The notes: generated by a model from the letters alone, not told the origin. Shown: positions 11,604 to 20,408, numbered from the stretch's first letter. The stretch: 64,000 nt of DNA from Cellulomonas sp. KRMCY2 (GCF_000526515.1 NZ_JAGF01000001.1:2976001-3040000); one strand, 5' to 3'. Program-made: numbers and translations.

Positions 11604-12137
11604 GTGCGCTGGGACGGGTTGTTCGCCGATCTCGAGGCGCAGCTGGGCGCCGCTGCGGTCCAGGACCGCGCCCTCGAGGTGTCCGAGCTGACCCGCGCCG
11701 AGCGCGCGACGGTGCTGCTCGTCGACCGGCTACGCGGTAGCCAGGGTGCTGTCGTCACGGTCGTGGTGCGCACAGGTGCGCGCGTGAGCGGCGTCCTGAC
11801 CGACGTCGGGTCGGCGTGGCTCCTGGTCGTGGACGGGTCCCGTGAGCACCTCGTCCCGGCCTGGGCGGTGGTGGGTGTCGCGGGTCTTCGGGACGGAGCC
11901 GCGCCGCCGGAGGCCGTCGCCCTGCGTCGGCTGGGTCTCGGTCACGCGCTGCGTGCGATCGCCCGGGACCGGAGCATAGTCCAGGTCGTGACCCTGGCCG
12001 CGACGACGCTCGGCCGGATCGACGCGGTCGGCGCCGATCACTTCGACCTTGCGGCGACCCTGGACGACTCGGGCCGCACGACCGGCACTCGGCAGGCGAT
12101 CGCCTTTGCCGGGCTAGAGCTGGTGAGCAGCGTCTGA
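11604..12137 (+). CDS. Conserved-looking actinobacterial protein, function unknown
   Basis: I do not recognise a named function. GTG at 11604 gives a 177-residue protein starting MRWDGLFADLEAQL; the N-terminal 50 residues are helical and the rest is rich in short Val/Leu beta strands (TVVVRTGARVSGVLTDVGSA, then SAWLLVVDG), giving the look of a small beta-barrel. No signal peptide or membrane segment is seen. Its 3' end overlaps the convergent HTH gene by 24 bases. Codon use is like its neighbours. An in-frame start further upstream (11451) exists but would run through the direct repeat. Confidence 0.65.
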   Translation: MRWDGLFADLEAQLGAAAVQDRALEVSELTRAERATVLLVDRLRGSQGAVVTVVVRTGARVSGVLTDVGSAWLLVVDGSREHLVPAWAVVGVAGLRDGAAPPEAVALRRLGLGHALRAIARDRSIVQVVTLAATTLGRIDAVGADHFDLAATLDDSGRTTGTRQAIAFAGLELVSSV

Positions 12138-12401
12138 GGGCTGGTGCTCGTCGACGCCGCCGAGGTCGCGCGGCCGCACGGCCTGCGCCGGTGCGCCCGG
12201 CCCGCCACCGACCCTGGACCGCGACTGCGCGTACAGCCGCTGGATGTAGGCCTCGAGCTCGGTGGCCTCGATGCGCCAGATAGCCCGTGGGCCGATCTGG
12301 ATCGCCGGGAGCTCGCCGCTGCGCACCAGGGCGTAGGCCTGGGCGGCGGAGATGTTCAGCACCTCGGTGACGTCAGCCAGGGTGAGGAATCGAGCGGCCA
12401 T
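12114..12401 (-). CDS. BldC/excisionase-like helix-turn-helix protein
   Basis: A 95-residue MerR-type/excisionase HTH protein. The HTH spans about residues 4-55 (FLTLADVTEVLNISAAQAYA, then an IGPRAIWRI wing), the same fold as BldC, and is followed by a basic Arg/Gly/Pro-rich tail. It lacks a recombinase partner nearby, so a chromosomal regulator is more likely than a phage excisionase. Its last 24 bases overlap the convergent gene at 11604. The start ATG at 12401 faces the SAF-domain gene across a 211-base divergent gap. Confidence 0.8.
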   Translation of the reverse strand: MAARFLTLADVTEVLNISAAQAYALVRSGELPAIQIGPRAIWRIEATELEAYIQRLYAQSRSRVGGGPGAPAQAVRPRDLGGVDEHQPSDAAHQL

Positions 12402-12489
12402 GGCCGAAGTCTGGCACGAGCCCCGCGCGCAGGGTGGTTGTCCACACGGGTGGGCGCCCAGGTCGTCACGAGCCCCGCACTACCGGCAT

Positions 12490-12504
12490 GATGTGGGGCA
12501 CATC
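12490..12504. promoter_or_regulatory. Inverted repeat in the divergent HTH/SAF promoter region
   Basis: Perfect GATGTG-GGG-CACATC palindrome between two divergent genes. Its position about 90 bases upstream of the HTH start makes an operator plausible; nothing identifies the regulator. Confidence 0.35.
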
Positions 12505-12612
12505 GGCCGGAACGGCACGATGCGGACACATCGACCGGGGCCGAGCGGCGACGCAGTGCGCTGCGGGCCCGCACACGCGCCCCGACGGGGCAGCAGGGGG
12601 CGGTAGACGGAC

Positions 12613-13335
12613 ATGGCCACGGTGCAGCACGCCCCCAGCCCGCCCAGCCCTCCGGCCATGCGCCTGAGGAGGCCCGGGTGGCGGGACCCGCGCCTGCTCC
12701 TCGGCATCGTCCTGATCGGAGCCTCCGTCGCGCTCGGCTCAGGGCTGGTCTCGGCGGCCGGCCGGACGACGCCCGTGTACGTCGCCGACGGTCCCCTGGT
12801 GGCAGGTGAGCCGGTCCAGGTCGACCGGCTCCTGGTCCGCGAGGTCCGACTGCAGGAGGGCCTCGACCGCTACCTGCGTGCCGACGAGGACCTGCCGGTG
12901 GACCTGGTGACGACGCGCACCGTCGGCGACGGGGAGATCGTCCCGCTGTCGGCCGTCGCCCGCGGCAGCGACCTCGACGTCCGACCCGTGGCCATCACGC
13001 CGAGCGCACCGCTGACCAGCGCAGTCGTCGAGGGTTCGACAGTCGACCTCTGGTTCGTCCCGGCGCCCGACGGGCCGTACACCGAGGGCTCCGGCGGTGC
13101 GGCCGACGGGTCGACAGCGGTGACGGACACCGCAGTACCGGCAGCCGGGCCACGCCAGCTCGCCGCCGGGCTGACCGTCGCGGAGGTCTCCGAGCCAGGC
13201 GGTGCCCTTGTCGTCGGCGCAGCGATGACGGTGCACGTCCTGGTCCCGGTCGACCAGCTGCCGGCCCTCCTGACCGCTCTGGCTGCCGACGGGTCGGTCG
13301 AGGTGGTGCACGTGCCCGGCGCACCGCAGTCGTGA
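12613..13335 (+). CDS. SAF-domain (CpaB-like) membrane-anchored protein
   Basis: After a short cytoplasmic N-terminus a single membrane segment lies at about residues 33-52 (LLLGIVLIGASVALGSGLVS), then an SAF-type beta-clip domain (PVYVADGPLVAGEPVQ) and a Ser/Thr/Gly-rich C-terminal half. SAF domains occur in CpaB/RcpC pilus assembly proteins. The stop overlaps the CpaE-like gene by four bases (GTGA), matching the CpaB-CpaE pairing of Tad systems, yet no TadA, TadB, prepilin or secretin is in the window. Function here is therefore open. Confidence 0.75.
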   Translation: MATVQHAPSPPSPPAMRLRRPGWRDPRLLLGIVLIGASVALGSGLVSAAGRTTPVYVADGPLVAGEPVQVDRLLVREVRLQEGLDRYLRADEDLPVDLVTTRTVGDGEIVPLSAVARGSDLDVRPVAITPSAPLTSAVVEGSTVDLWFVPAPDGPYTEGSGGAADGSTAVTDTAVPAAGPRQLAAGLTVAEVSEPGGALVVGAAMTVHVLVPVDQLPALLTALAADGSVEVVHVPGAPQS

Positions 13336-14714
13336 CGACCGGCGTGCTGTGCGCCGTCCGCGGCGCAGCCGAGACCGCCGTCGTGCGTGGCATCGGAGCC
13401 GGCGGTGGGCAGCTCGAGGTCACGCGTCGGTGTGCCGATCTCGCCGAGCTCCTCGCCTCGGCCGCCGCGGGTCTCGGACAGGTCGCCGTGCTGTCCGCCG
13501 ACCTGCCCGGACTCGACCGCGAGGCGGTCAACCACCTGCACGGCTCCGGGGTGTGGGTCGTCGCGCTCGCCGATCAGCACCGCGGCTGGCAGGGTGCGCG
13601 GTTGCGGCTGCTCGGCGTCGACGTGGTCCTGGAGGGTCCCGACACCGAGCAGACAGTGGCCGGAGCGGTGTCTGCGGTGATCGACGCGGCCCAGCGGGGC
13701 GTGCGTCCCGGTGGGCTGACGGTCGAGCCCGGAGCGGCGCCGGACCACCAGGAGGGCGCGACGCCCGGCGACCCGGCGCCGGCCGCACCCGGTGCTCGCG
13801 CGGGACGCCCGGCAGCCGCTGCAGGGTCACCCGGTGCGGGCGGCACGGCGGATCCGGCCTGCGAGCCGGACGCTGCGTCCCGACAGCCCGGCGTGGTGAT
13901 CGCGGTGTGGGGACCGACCGGGGCACCGGGGCGGACCACCGTCGCCCTCAACCTGGCCGCGGAGCTCGCAGCGCGTCCCGGCGGCGCCGGGGGTGCGCTG
14001 ATCGTCGACGCGGACACCTACGGCGGGACGGTTGCACAGATGCTCGGCCTGCTCGACGAGGCACCGGGCATCGCAGCGGCTGCTCGGGCGGCTGGGACAG
14101 GCCGGCTCGACGCGGTCGCCCTCGCGGGGCTCACGCCGATGCTGGACGGTGGCCTACGGGTGCTGACCGGGATCAGCCGAGCGGCCCGATGGCCGGAGGT
14201 CTCGGCGTCGAGCCTCGAGGTGGTGTGGGCGGCTGCGCGTGACCTCGCGGCGTGGACCGTCGTGGACTGCGGGTTCGGCCTCGAGCAGGACGAGGTCCTG
14301 AGCTACGACACGCGGGCTCCGCACCGCAACGCAGCAACCCTGTCGGCGCTGGCGGAGGCGGATGTCGTCGTCGTGGTCGGCGGCGGGGACCCGATCGGGC
14401 TCCAGCGCCTCGTGCGTGGCCTGGGCGACCTGACCGACGCCGGGGTGCCGTCGTTCGGTCGGTACGTGGTCGTCAACCGGGTTCGGGCGTCCGCGAGCGG
14501 ACCGCACCCGGGTGCGGCGATCCGCGACGCGCTGCTGCGGTACGCCGGCGTGACCGACGCGCACCTCGTCCCGGAGGACCGCGCCGCGTGCGACGGCGCC
14601 GTCCTCGCCGCGCGCACCCTGCGCGAGCACGCCCCGGCCTCACCGGCGCGCCGCGCCGTCGCGGCACTCGCCGGCGTGATCGCACCCGTCCGCACCGGCG
14701 TGGGGGCACACTGA
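13332..14714 (+). CDS. CpaE/MinD-like ATPase with an Arg P-loop
   Basis: N-terminal pseudo-receiver region (about residues 1-125), an Ala/Pro/Gly-rich linker, then a SIMIBI (MinD/CpaE) domain. The P-loop at residues 194-203 reads GPTGAPGRTT: the catalytic Lys of GK[ST] is Arg201 and the MinD signature Lys is also absent. A Walker B-like DAD follows (ALIVDADTYGGTVAQML). A TVVDCGFG segment near residue 310 matches the later nucleotide-site strand. GTG at 13332 overlaps the SAF gene stop. It may bind but not hydrolyse ATP, or may be a distinct actinobacterial subfamily that keeps Arg. Confidence 0.8.
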   Translation: MTTGVLCAVRGAAETAVVRGIGAGGGQLEVTRRCADLAELLASAAAGLGQVAVLSADLPGLDREAVNHLHGSGVWVVALADQHRGWQGARLRLLGVDVVLEGPDTEQTVAGAVSAVIDAAQRGVRPGGLTVEPGAAPDHQEGATPGDPAPAAPGARAGRPAAAAGSPGAGGTADPACEPDAASRQPGVVIAVWGPTGAPGRTTVALNLAAELAARPGGAGGALIVDADTYGGTVAQMLGLLDEAPGIAAAARAAGTGRLDAVALAGLTPMLDGGLRVLTGISRAARWPEVSASSLEVVWAAARDLAAWTVVDCGFGLEQDEVLSYDTRAPHRNAATLSALAEADVVVVVGGGDPIGLQRLVRGLGDLTDAGVPSFGRYVVVNRVRASASGPHPGAAIRDALLRYAGVTDAHLVPEDRAACDGAVLAARTLREHAPASPARRAVAALAGVIAPVRTGVGAH

Positions 14715-14719
14715 TCACT

Positions 14720-15190
14720 GTGCGCATCTACCTGCCGTCCACCGTGTCCGAGCTCGGTGCCAAGGGCGGCCTCGGCCCGAGGGTCGTGCATGCCGTGACG
14801 GCCGCGCTGCGTGCCGCGCTGCCAGAGGAGGACGAGGAGGGCCTGGAGTACGCGGCCCAGCTCCTCGCGGCCGATGCGAGCCTCGAACGCCTCGACGGTG
14901 CCCCTGCCGGGTCCCGGCGCCGCGTCGTGGTGGCTGCCGATGTGCCGGAGGCCGTGGTGGAGTCGATCGACGCGGACGAGGATCATGCGCCGAGCGCGGT
15001 CCGGCTGACGACCTCGATCGGCTGGGACGACGTCGCGTGCGCACACGTCGACGAGATCGCCGCGGAGCCCGACATCGTGGCGGCCCTCGCCGGAGACATG
15101 GAGGCGGCCGAGCACCTGGCCGAACGCGACATGCTCTGGTACGACGTGAGCGAGCTGGGCCGGCTAGCAGCCAAGATGGCCCGCGGCTGA
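14720..15190 (+). CDS. DUF6912-like small protein
   Basis: A 156-residue cytoplasmic protein starting MRIYLPSTVSELGAKGGLG at GTG 14720, five bases after the CpaE-like stop and so in the same operon. It resembles from memory the actinobacterial DUF6912 family, which has no assigned role. It is acidic, has no membrane segment, and ends DMLWYDVSELGRLAAKM, which looks like the conserved C-terminal part. Confidence 0.6.
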   Translation: MRIYLPSTVSELGAKGGLGPRVVHAVTAALRAALPEEDEEGLEYAAQLLAADASLERLDGAPAGSRRRVVVAADVPEAVVESIDADEDHAPSAVRLTTSIGWDDVACAHVDEIAAEPDIVAALAGDMEAAEHLAERDMLWYDVSELGRLAAKMARG

Positions 15191-15195
15191 GCCGA

Positions 15196-15227
15196 CGCGC
15201 TCCGGTCAGGCCGCGCTCCGGTCAGGC
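15196..15227. repeat. Perfect 16-bp tandem duplication
   Basis: CGCGCTCCGGTCAGGC occurs twice back to back (15196-15211 and 15212-15227) in the 51-base convergent gap before hisN. It is probably a slippage product. Confidence 0.85.
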
Positions 15228-15241
15228 CGTCGCCGCGCCGG

Positions 15242-16045
15242 TCACTGCTCGACGGTGGGTGCGAGCAGCGCGAGGACCTGGTCGTGCAGGAGGCCGTTCG
15301 TCACCAGCGCCGAGCCCCCGAACGGGCCCGGGACGCCACTGACCGAGGTGAACGTGCCGCCCGCCTCCGTCACGATGGGCACCAGCGCGGCCATGTCGTG
15401 CAGGGCCAGCTCCGGCTCGGCCGCGATGTCGACGGCCCCCTCGGCAACGAGCACATACGACCAGAAGTCGCCGTAGCCTCGGGTGCGCCACACCGAACGG
15501 GTCAGGTCGAGGAACACGTCGAGGCGACCCTGGTCCTCCCAGCCGCTCAGGCTCGAGTAGGACAGTGACGCGTCCTCGAGCCGGTCGACCTGGGAGACCT
15601 GCAGCCGGCTCGCGGCCGCGAGCGACTTGCCGGTCCACGCCCCGGACCCGTTCGCTGCCCACCAGCGGCGACCCAGTGCGGGTGCGCTGACCAGGCCGAG
15701 CACGACCTGGCCGGCGTCGATCAGGGCGATCAGGGTCGCCCAGACCGGCACCCCGCGGACGAAGTTCTTGGTCCCGTCGATCGGGTCGATGACCCACTGC
15801 CGCGGGCCGTGCCCGGTGTCCGGCAGCTCCTCGCCCATCACGGCGTCGCGCGGCCTGGTCCTGGCGAGCTGGGACCTGACGATCTCCTCGGCGTACCGGT
15901 CGGCGTCGGTGACCGGCGTGGTGTCCGGCTTCGTCTCGACCACCAGGTCCTGGGCGCGGAACCGGGACATGGTCATCGAGTCGACCTGGTCGGCGATCAC
16001 GTGGGCGAGGCGGAGGTCGTCGTCGTACCCGGAACGCACGGTCAT
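15242..16045 (-). CDS. hisN: Histidinol-phosphatase, inositol monophosphatase type
   Basis: Inositol-monophosphatase-fold enzyme that removes phosphate from histidinol phosphate, the next-to-last step family of histidine synthesis in actinobacteria. The metal-binding motifs are complete: GEELPD, DPIDGTKNFVRG (IMPase signature 1) and, toward the C-terminus, ELALHDMAALVPIVTEAGG (signature 2). At 267 aa the length fits HisN. It is followed by rsgA and aroA on the same strand, a common actinobacterial cluster. General IMPase activity cannot be excluded. Confidence 0.85.
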   Translation of the reverse strand: MTVRSGYDDDLRLAHVIADQVDSMTMSRFRAQDLVVETKPDTTPVTDADRYAEEIVRSQLARTRPRDAVMGEELPDTGHGPRQWVIDPIDGTKNFVRGVPVWATLIALIDAGQVVLGLVSAPALGRRWWAANGSGAWTGKSLAAASRLQVSQVDRLEDASLSYSSLSGWEDQGRLDVFLDLTRSVWRTRGYGDFWSYVLVAEGAVDIAAEPELALHDMAALVPIVTEAGGTFTSVSGVPGPFGGSALVTNGLLHDQVLALLAPTVEQ

Positions 16046-16086
16046 GGCTGCAACCTATCGTCCGGTGGGGTCGGGCCGGGGGACGC

Positions 16087-17169
16087 TCAGAGGGTGTCTG
16101 CCGTCCGTGCGGAGAGCAGCCGACGCATCGAGTCGACCCTGGCAGCCCTGGCGTCGAGCTGATCCGGAGCCGCCTGCGCGACCCAGTCGTCCAGGGCGCA
16201 GTCCGGCGCGTCGGCGGCGTGCGTGCACCCGCGCGGGCACAGCTCGGTCGCGACGGCTGCCAGGTCGCCGAAGGCCGCGAGCAGGCTGTCCACCTGGACG
16301 TGCGCGAGCCCGAACGACCGGACCCCTGGGGTGTCGATCACCCACCCGCTGTGGTCGGGCAGCCGGAGGGCCACGGCCGAGGACGACGTGTGCCGGCCAC
16401 GCCCCGTCACGTCGTTGACCACGCCGGTCGCACGCGCGGCGTCCGGGACGAGCGTGTTGACCAGCGTCGACTTCCCGACGCCCGAGTGGCCCACGAGCAC
16501 CGACGTCCGCCCCGCCAGGCGCCCCCGCAGGTCGTCGAGCCCGTTGATCTGGCGTGCGGCTCCCGAGCCCCGGCCGAGGTCACCGCCCGAACCGCCGGGC
16601 AGCGAGGTGACGACGACGTCGACGCCGATCGGCGCGTACATCGCCACGAGCTCGGCCGGGTCGGCGAGGTCCGCCTTGGTCAGGCACAGCAACGCGTCCA
16701 TGCCGGCGTCGTAGGCGGCGACGACACACCTGTCGATCATGCGCGTCCGGGGTTCCGGATCGGCCAGCGCGGTGACGATCACGAGCTGGTGGGCGTTGGC
16801 GACGATCACGCGCTCGACCGGGTCCGTGTCGTCGGCGGTGCGCCGCAGCAGGGTCCGCCGCGGGGTGATCCGTACGATGCGCGCGAGCGAGCCCGTGTGA
16901 CCGCTGGTGTCGCCGACGACGTCGACCAGGTCCCCGCACACGACGCGGTCACGACCGAGCTCGCGGGCCTTCATCGCCGTGACGATCCGCTCGTCGGGGC
17001 TGTCGGGTGCGACCAGGAGCGTGTAGCGGCCGCGGTCGACGCCGGTGACGAGCCCGTGGTCGGCGTCCTCGTGACCCGGTCGCTGCTTGGTGCGGGGGCG
17101 TGAGCCGTGCGGGTTCGGGCGGGTCCGGACGTCCCGCTCGTCGTACCTGCTGGAGTCCTGGCGACTCAT
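16087..17169 (-). CDS. rsgA: RsgA small-subunit biogenesis GTPase
   Basis: Circularly permuted GTPase that checks maturation of the 30S subunit. The permuted order is visible: G4 (LTKADL) precedes G1 (GHSGVGKST), then G3 (DTPGVRSFG). The zinc knuckle is CPRGCTHAADAPDC near residue 310. ATG at 17169 leaves a basic N-terminal tail before the OB domain; an upstream in-frame start would overlap aroA. The gene starts 25 bases past the aroA stop. Length 360 aa is usual for actinobacterial RsgA. Confidence 0.92.
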   Translation of the reverse strand: MSRQDSSRYDERDVRTRPNPHGSRPRTKQRPGHEDADHGLVTGVDRGRYTLLVAPDSPDERIVTAMKARELGRDRVVCGDLVDVVGDTSGHTGSLARIVRITPRRTLLRRTADDTDPVERVIVANAHQLVIVTALADPEPRTRMIDRCVVAAYDAGMDALLCLTKADLADPAELVAMYAPIGVDVVVTSLPGGSGGDLGRGSGAARQINGLDDLRGRLAGRTSVLVGHSGVGKSTLVNTLVPDAARATGVVNDVTGRGRHTSSSAVALRLPDHSGWVIDTPGVRSFGLAHVQVDSLLAAFGDLAAVATELCPRGCTHAADAPDCALDDWVAQAAPDQLDARAARVDSMRRLLSARTADTL

Positions 17170-17194
17170 CGCCGCACCACGCTCGCCCGGGTGC

Positions 17195-18556
17195 TCATCG
17201 GCGGGCCAGCATCGCGGTCCACATGGCCACGAAGTCCGGCAGGGTCTTGGCCGTCGTGGCGATGTCGACCACCGTGACACCCGGTACGCGCAGACCGATC
17301 AGCGCTCCGGCGGTCGCCATCCGGTGGTCGTGGTAGGTCTCGAAGCGGCCGCCGTGCAGCGGTCGAGGTGTGATCACCAGGCCGTCGGCGGTCTGCTCCA
17401 CCTGCCCGCCGAGGCGGGTGATCTCGGTCGCCAGAGCGGCGAGCCGGTCGGTCTCGTGACCCCTGATGTGGCCGATGCCGCGCAGGCGGGTGGGGGAGTC
17501 CGCGAGCGTCGCCAGGGCGGCGACTGTCGGTGCGAGCTCACCGGCCGCCTTGAGGTCGACGTCGATGCCGTGCACCGCACCGGTACCGCTGACTGCCAGG
17601 ACGTCGCCGTCGAGCTCGCACCGCGCGCCCATCGAGGCCAGCAGGTCGGGCAGGAGCGCGCCCGGCTGGGTGGTCCGTCGGGGCCAGCCCGGCACCCGGA
17701 CGGTTCCGCCGGCGACCAGGGCAGCGCACAGGAAGGGCGCGGCGTTGGACAGGTCGGGCTCGACCCGGACGTCGCGCGCGGCCACCGGTCCGGGGCTGAC
17801 CTGCCAGATGTCCGGCCGCGAGTCGTCCACGTGCACGCCGGCAGCGCGCAGCACCGCGACGGTCATCTCGATGTGCGGCAGGCTCGGCAGGGTCCGTCCG
17901 GTGTGCCGCAGGGTCACACCGCGCTCGAAGCGCGCCGCCGCGAGCAGGAGTCCGGAGATGAACTGGGAGGACCCGCTCGCGTCGACGTCGACCAGGCCAC
18001 CGTCCAGGGAGCCGGTCCCGGTGACAGTGAACGGCAGGGTGCCACGTCCGTCGTCGGACACGTCGGCGCCGAGGTCGCGCAGGGCCTGCAGGACCGGACC
18101 CATCGGGCGGGCGCGGGCCTGCTCGTCACCGTCGAACCGGACCGGACGGCCGAGCAGGGCAGCCACCGGCGGCAGGAAGCGCATGACGGTCCCGGCGAGG
18201 CCGCAGTCGATGTCGACCGGCGCGCTCGGCAGGCGTGCGGAGCCGAGCCCGGTCAGCGGTTCGACCGACCAGTCGGTCCCGTCCCGGAGCACTGTCGCGC
18301 CGAGGTGCTCGAGGGCCCGCGCCATCAGCAGCGTGTCGCGGGAGGCCAGCGCTCCGCGGAGCCGGCCCGGCCCGTCGGCGAGGGCCGCGAGCACGAGGTA
18401 GCGGTTGGTCAACGACTTGGAGCCCGGGACCTCGACCACGGCATCCAGCGGCCGGCTGCCGGCGAGCGGAGCGGGCCAGTCAGGTGACACCCGTGCGCCG
18501 GTGGGCACAGCAGGTGCCGGGTCGGTGCTCAGGGGCCTCAGGTGCTCGGACGACAT
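17195..18556 (-). CDS. aroA: 3-phosphoshikimate 1-carboxyvinyltransferase (EPSP synthase)
   Basis: Transfers enolpyruvate from PEP to shikimate-3-phosphate in the aromatic amino acid pathway. Seen are the phosphate-binding [18 protein letters not shown], the [14 protein letters not shown] stretch, [17 protein letters not shown], and the C-terminal [16 protein letters not shown] at 18556 gives 453 aa; the first 45 residues are poorly conserved, so the true start could be slightly downstream. It heads the aroA-rsgA-hisN run on the minus strand. Confidence 0.95.
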   Translation of the reverse strand: MSSEHLRPLSTDPAPAVPTGARVSPDWPAPLAGSRPLDAVVEVPGSKSLTNRYLVLAALADGPGRLRGALASRDTLLMARALEHLGATVLRDGTDWSVEPLTGLGSARLPSAPVDIDCGLAGTVMRFLPPVAALLGRPVRFDGDEQARARPMGPVLQALRDLGADVSDDGRGTLPFTVTGTGSLDGGLVDVDASGSSQFISGLLLAAARFERGVTLRHTGRTLPSLPHIEMTVAVLRAAGVHVDDSRPDIWQVSPGPVAARDVRVEPDLSNAAPFLCAALVAGGTVRVPGWPRRTTQPGALLPDLLASMGARCELDGDVLAVSGTGAVHGIDVDLKAAGELAPTVAALATLADSPTRLRGIGHIRGHETDRLAALATEITRLGGQVEQTADGLVITPRPLHGGRFETYHDHRMATAGALIGLRVPGVTVVDIATTAKTLPDFVAMWTAMLARR

Positions 18557-18599
18557 GTGTCCGAGGTTACCGGGCGTCGGGGCCCGTCCCGCCGGAGCC

Positions 18600-19124
18600 T
18601 CAGGCCGATGCGCGCCGCGCGTGCCGCAGGTCGGCCCGTGCCGCGCGCGCAGCCTCGGTGAGGGTCTCCTTGGCGTGCTTCGCGGCCGCCCGGTCGACCT
18701 TGGCATGCTCGACCCGCCAGGCGACGCCCGGCCGACCCTCACGATCGAGTCCGACGATCAGGGCCCCACCGATCATCGACAGGTTCCTCAGGAACCGCTC
18801 GCGGTACTCGGCCCGGTCCCTGCCGAAGGGGTGGTTCACGACGGCGAGCGGCACGGCGAGCGCCGCGAGTGCCAGCGCTGCGGCGCGCGGGGCCTTGCCG
18901 CTCGCGAGCATGAGGCCGGCGACGGCCGTGGTGACACCGTGCGCGCGGACGAGCGTCCGCATCCGGGCCGTCGGTGGCGGCGCGGGTATCGATGCGCGAG
19001 CCGCGAGCTGGCGCCAAGTGGTCTCGGCATGATGCACGTGCGTCTGCGGTCGCCGAGCGGCGTCGACCCCCTCCGCGACGAACCACGCGGCGAACAGTGG
19101 CCTGGCGATCCGACGGACCAGCAT
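18600..19124 (-). CDS. DoxX-like membrane protein
   Basis: A 174-residue protein with the DoxX-family layout: a start [20 protein letters not shown], then three further hydrophobic segments (including [14 protein letters not shown] and [14 protein letters not shown]) and a conserved [19 protein letters not shown]. Several DoxX proteins act in oxidative or thiol stress, and the divergent neighbour is sigR, but a link is only inference. ATG at 19124 has GGAAAGGGAG just upstream, which favours it over an earlier in-frame start. Confidence 0.75.
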   Translation of the reverse strand: MLVRRIARPLFAAWFVAEGVDAARRPQTHVHHAETTWRQLAARASIPAPPPTARMRTLVRAHGVTTAVAGLMLASGKAPRAAALALAALAVPLAVVNHPFGRDRAEYRERFLRNLSMIGGALIVGLDREGRPGVAWRVEHAKVDRAAAKHAKETLTEAARAARADLRHARRASA

Positions 19125-19201
19125 CGGTGGCTCCCTTTCCTCGACCTGACTGCACGCTAACGCCTCGGCAGCCACAGGGCGCGGCAGTTCGACGATCCGG
19201 C

Positions 19202-19229
19202 GGGAATGGAGCGGCGTGGTCACGGCGTT
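19202..19229 (+). promoter_or_regulatory. SigR/SigH-type autoregulatory promoter
   Basis: GGGAAT at 19202-19207 and GTT at 19227-19229 with 19 bases between them fit the published thiol-stress sigma consensus (GGAAT, 18-19 bases, GTT). Transcription would begin near 19236, just before an in-frame ATG at 19239. The reading implies positive autoregulation by SigR. Confidence 0.65.
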
Positions 19230-19373
19230 CACCCTCGCATGAGCCTGTCCCTGCTGGCCCCGTGCCTGCCGTCGGACGTCGCCGAGCCTGGCGTCGTCGG
19301 GGGCATCGGCAGGGCCGCGAGCCGGGCGACGGCCACACCGTGGGGTGTGCTCCGCGGGTCGCCGGCACGACCG

Positions 19374-19401
19374 TCGACGTCGGGTGCGCGAGGGCTAGGC
19401 T
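19374..19401 (+). promoter_or_regulatory. Candidate housekeeping promoter of sigR
   Basis: TCGACG (19374-19379), 16 bases, TAGGCT (19396-19401). The expected transcription start falls at or next to ATG 19410, so basal sigR mRNA would be leaderless and encode only the short protein. Confidence 0.45.
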
Positions 19402-19409
19402 CACAGGTG

Positions 19410-20024
19410 ATGACTGAGGACACCAACCGCGCGCCGTCGGCCGAGGACGCCGCCGCCCGCGTCACCCGGTTCGAGACGGACGCACTGGTCTACGTCGACC
19501 AGCTGTACTCGGCCGCGCTCCGGATGACACGCAACCCCGCGGACGCCGAGGACCTGGTCCAGGAGACGATCGCGAAGGCCTTCGCGGCCTTCCACCAGTA
19601 CCGGCCGGGCACGAACCTCAAGGCGTGGCTCTACCGGATCCTGACGAACACGTTCATCAACACCTACCGCAAGAAGCAGCGCGAACCCCTGCAGTCCGCG
19701 GCCGAGGACATCGAGGACTGGCAGATCGCCCGAGCTGCCTCGCACACCTCGTCCGGCCTGCGTTCGGCTGAGGCGGAGGCGCTCGACAACCTGCCCGACT
19801 CGGACGTCAAGGAAGCCCTGCAGGCCATCGGGGAGGACTTCCGGATCGCCGTGTACCTCGCTGATGTCGAGGGATTCGCGTACAAGGAGATCGCCGAGAT
19901 CATGGGAACACCCATCGGAACCGTGATGTCGCGGCTGCACCGCGGGCGTCACCAGCTGCGTGAGCTCCTGACCGACTACGCGCGCGAGCGCGGTCTCGTG
20001 CCGGCCGAGGGAGCCGGATCATGA
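19410..20024 (+). CDS. sigR: SigR-type ECF sigma factor (thiol-oxidative stress)
   Basis: Group IV sigma factor that directs RNA polymerase to thioredoxin-system and repair genes under disulfide stress. Region 2 includes [18 protein letters not shown] and [19 protein letters not shown]; region 4 includes [34 protein letters not shown]. It overlaps rsrA by four bases (ATGA), the usual sigma/anti-sigma coupling. ATG at 19410 gives the 204-aa short form. The frame stays open upstream, and ATG 19239, directly after a SigR-type promoter, would add 57 residues. This mirrors the unstable long isoform of Streptomyces SigR, which carries an extension of similar size. Confidence 0.93.
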   Translation: MTEDTNRAPSAEDAAARVTRFETDALVYVDQLYSAALRMTRNPADAEDLVQETIAKAFAAFHQYRPGTNLKAWLYRILTNTFINTYRKKQREPLQSAAEDIEDWQIARAASHTSSGLRSAEAEALDNLPDSDVKEALQAIGEDFRIAVYLADVEGFAYKEIAEIMGTPIGTVMSRLHRGRHQLRELLTDYARERGLVPAEGAGS

Positions 20025-20326
20025 CCGATGCGACGCGACCGGGGCCGGCCGACGGCGGTTCGGCCGACGGCTCCGTTCCGGCCGACTGCTCCGAGGCGCT
20101 GTCCCGGCTCTTCGAGTTCCTGGACGCCGAGGTGGACGAGCTCGACGGGGACCGGATCCGGCAGCACCTCGCGGACTGCGAGCCGTGCCTGGGCGAGTAC
20201 GACATCGAGCAGCATCTCAAGAGCCTGGTGCGTCGTTCCTGCCACGACGTCGCGCCGACCGAGCTGCACCTACGGATCCGTCAGCAGCTGACGGTTCTTC
20301 GGGGCGAGGTCCAGGACCGCGGCTGA
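20021..20326 (+). CDS. rsrA: RsrA-type zinc anti-sigma factor
   Basis: Redox-sensitive ZAS-family anti-sigma factor that holds SigR until disulfide formation expels zinc. Cys23, His49, Cys53 and Cys56 have exactly the spacing (26, 4, 3) of Cys11, His37, Cys41 and Cys44 in Streptomyces RsrA. A further Cys near residue 74 (RRSCHDV) could take part in the disulfide switch. The 101-residue length is typical. It is translationally coupled to sigR, and a hairpin terminator follows. Confidence 0.92.
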   Translation: MTDATRPGPADGGSADGSVPADCSEALSRLFEFLDAEVDELDGDRIRQHLADCEPCLGEYDIEQHLKSLVRRSCHDVAPTELHLRIRQQLTVLRGEVQDRG

Positions 20327-20373
20327 GCAGGCTGCGTCCGTCGTCCGTCCGACCGTCCGTCCGACGAGAGTCG

Positions 20374-20402
20374 GGCGGTGGGACCCTGCGGTACCCACCG
20401 CC
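20374..20402. terminator. Terminator between rsrA and bL37
   Basis: Nine-base arms GGCGGTGGG (20374-20382) and CCCACCGCC (20394-20402) around an 11-base loop, between two convergent genes. A GTCC-rich tandem stretch lies just before it (about 20338-20364). Confidence 0.65.
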
Positions 20403-20408
20403 GACGAC

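Noticed and set aside
12114-12401. Phage excisionase
   Set aside because: The HTH resembles excisionases, but there is no integrase, attachment site or phage gene nearby; the setting fits a chromosomal BldC-like protein.
20338-20364. GTCC-rich tandem stretch as a CRISPR-like array
   Set aside because: Units are 4-8 bases with no spacers; it is a simple-sequence run beside a terminator.
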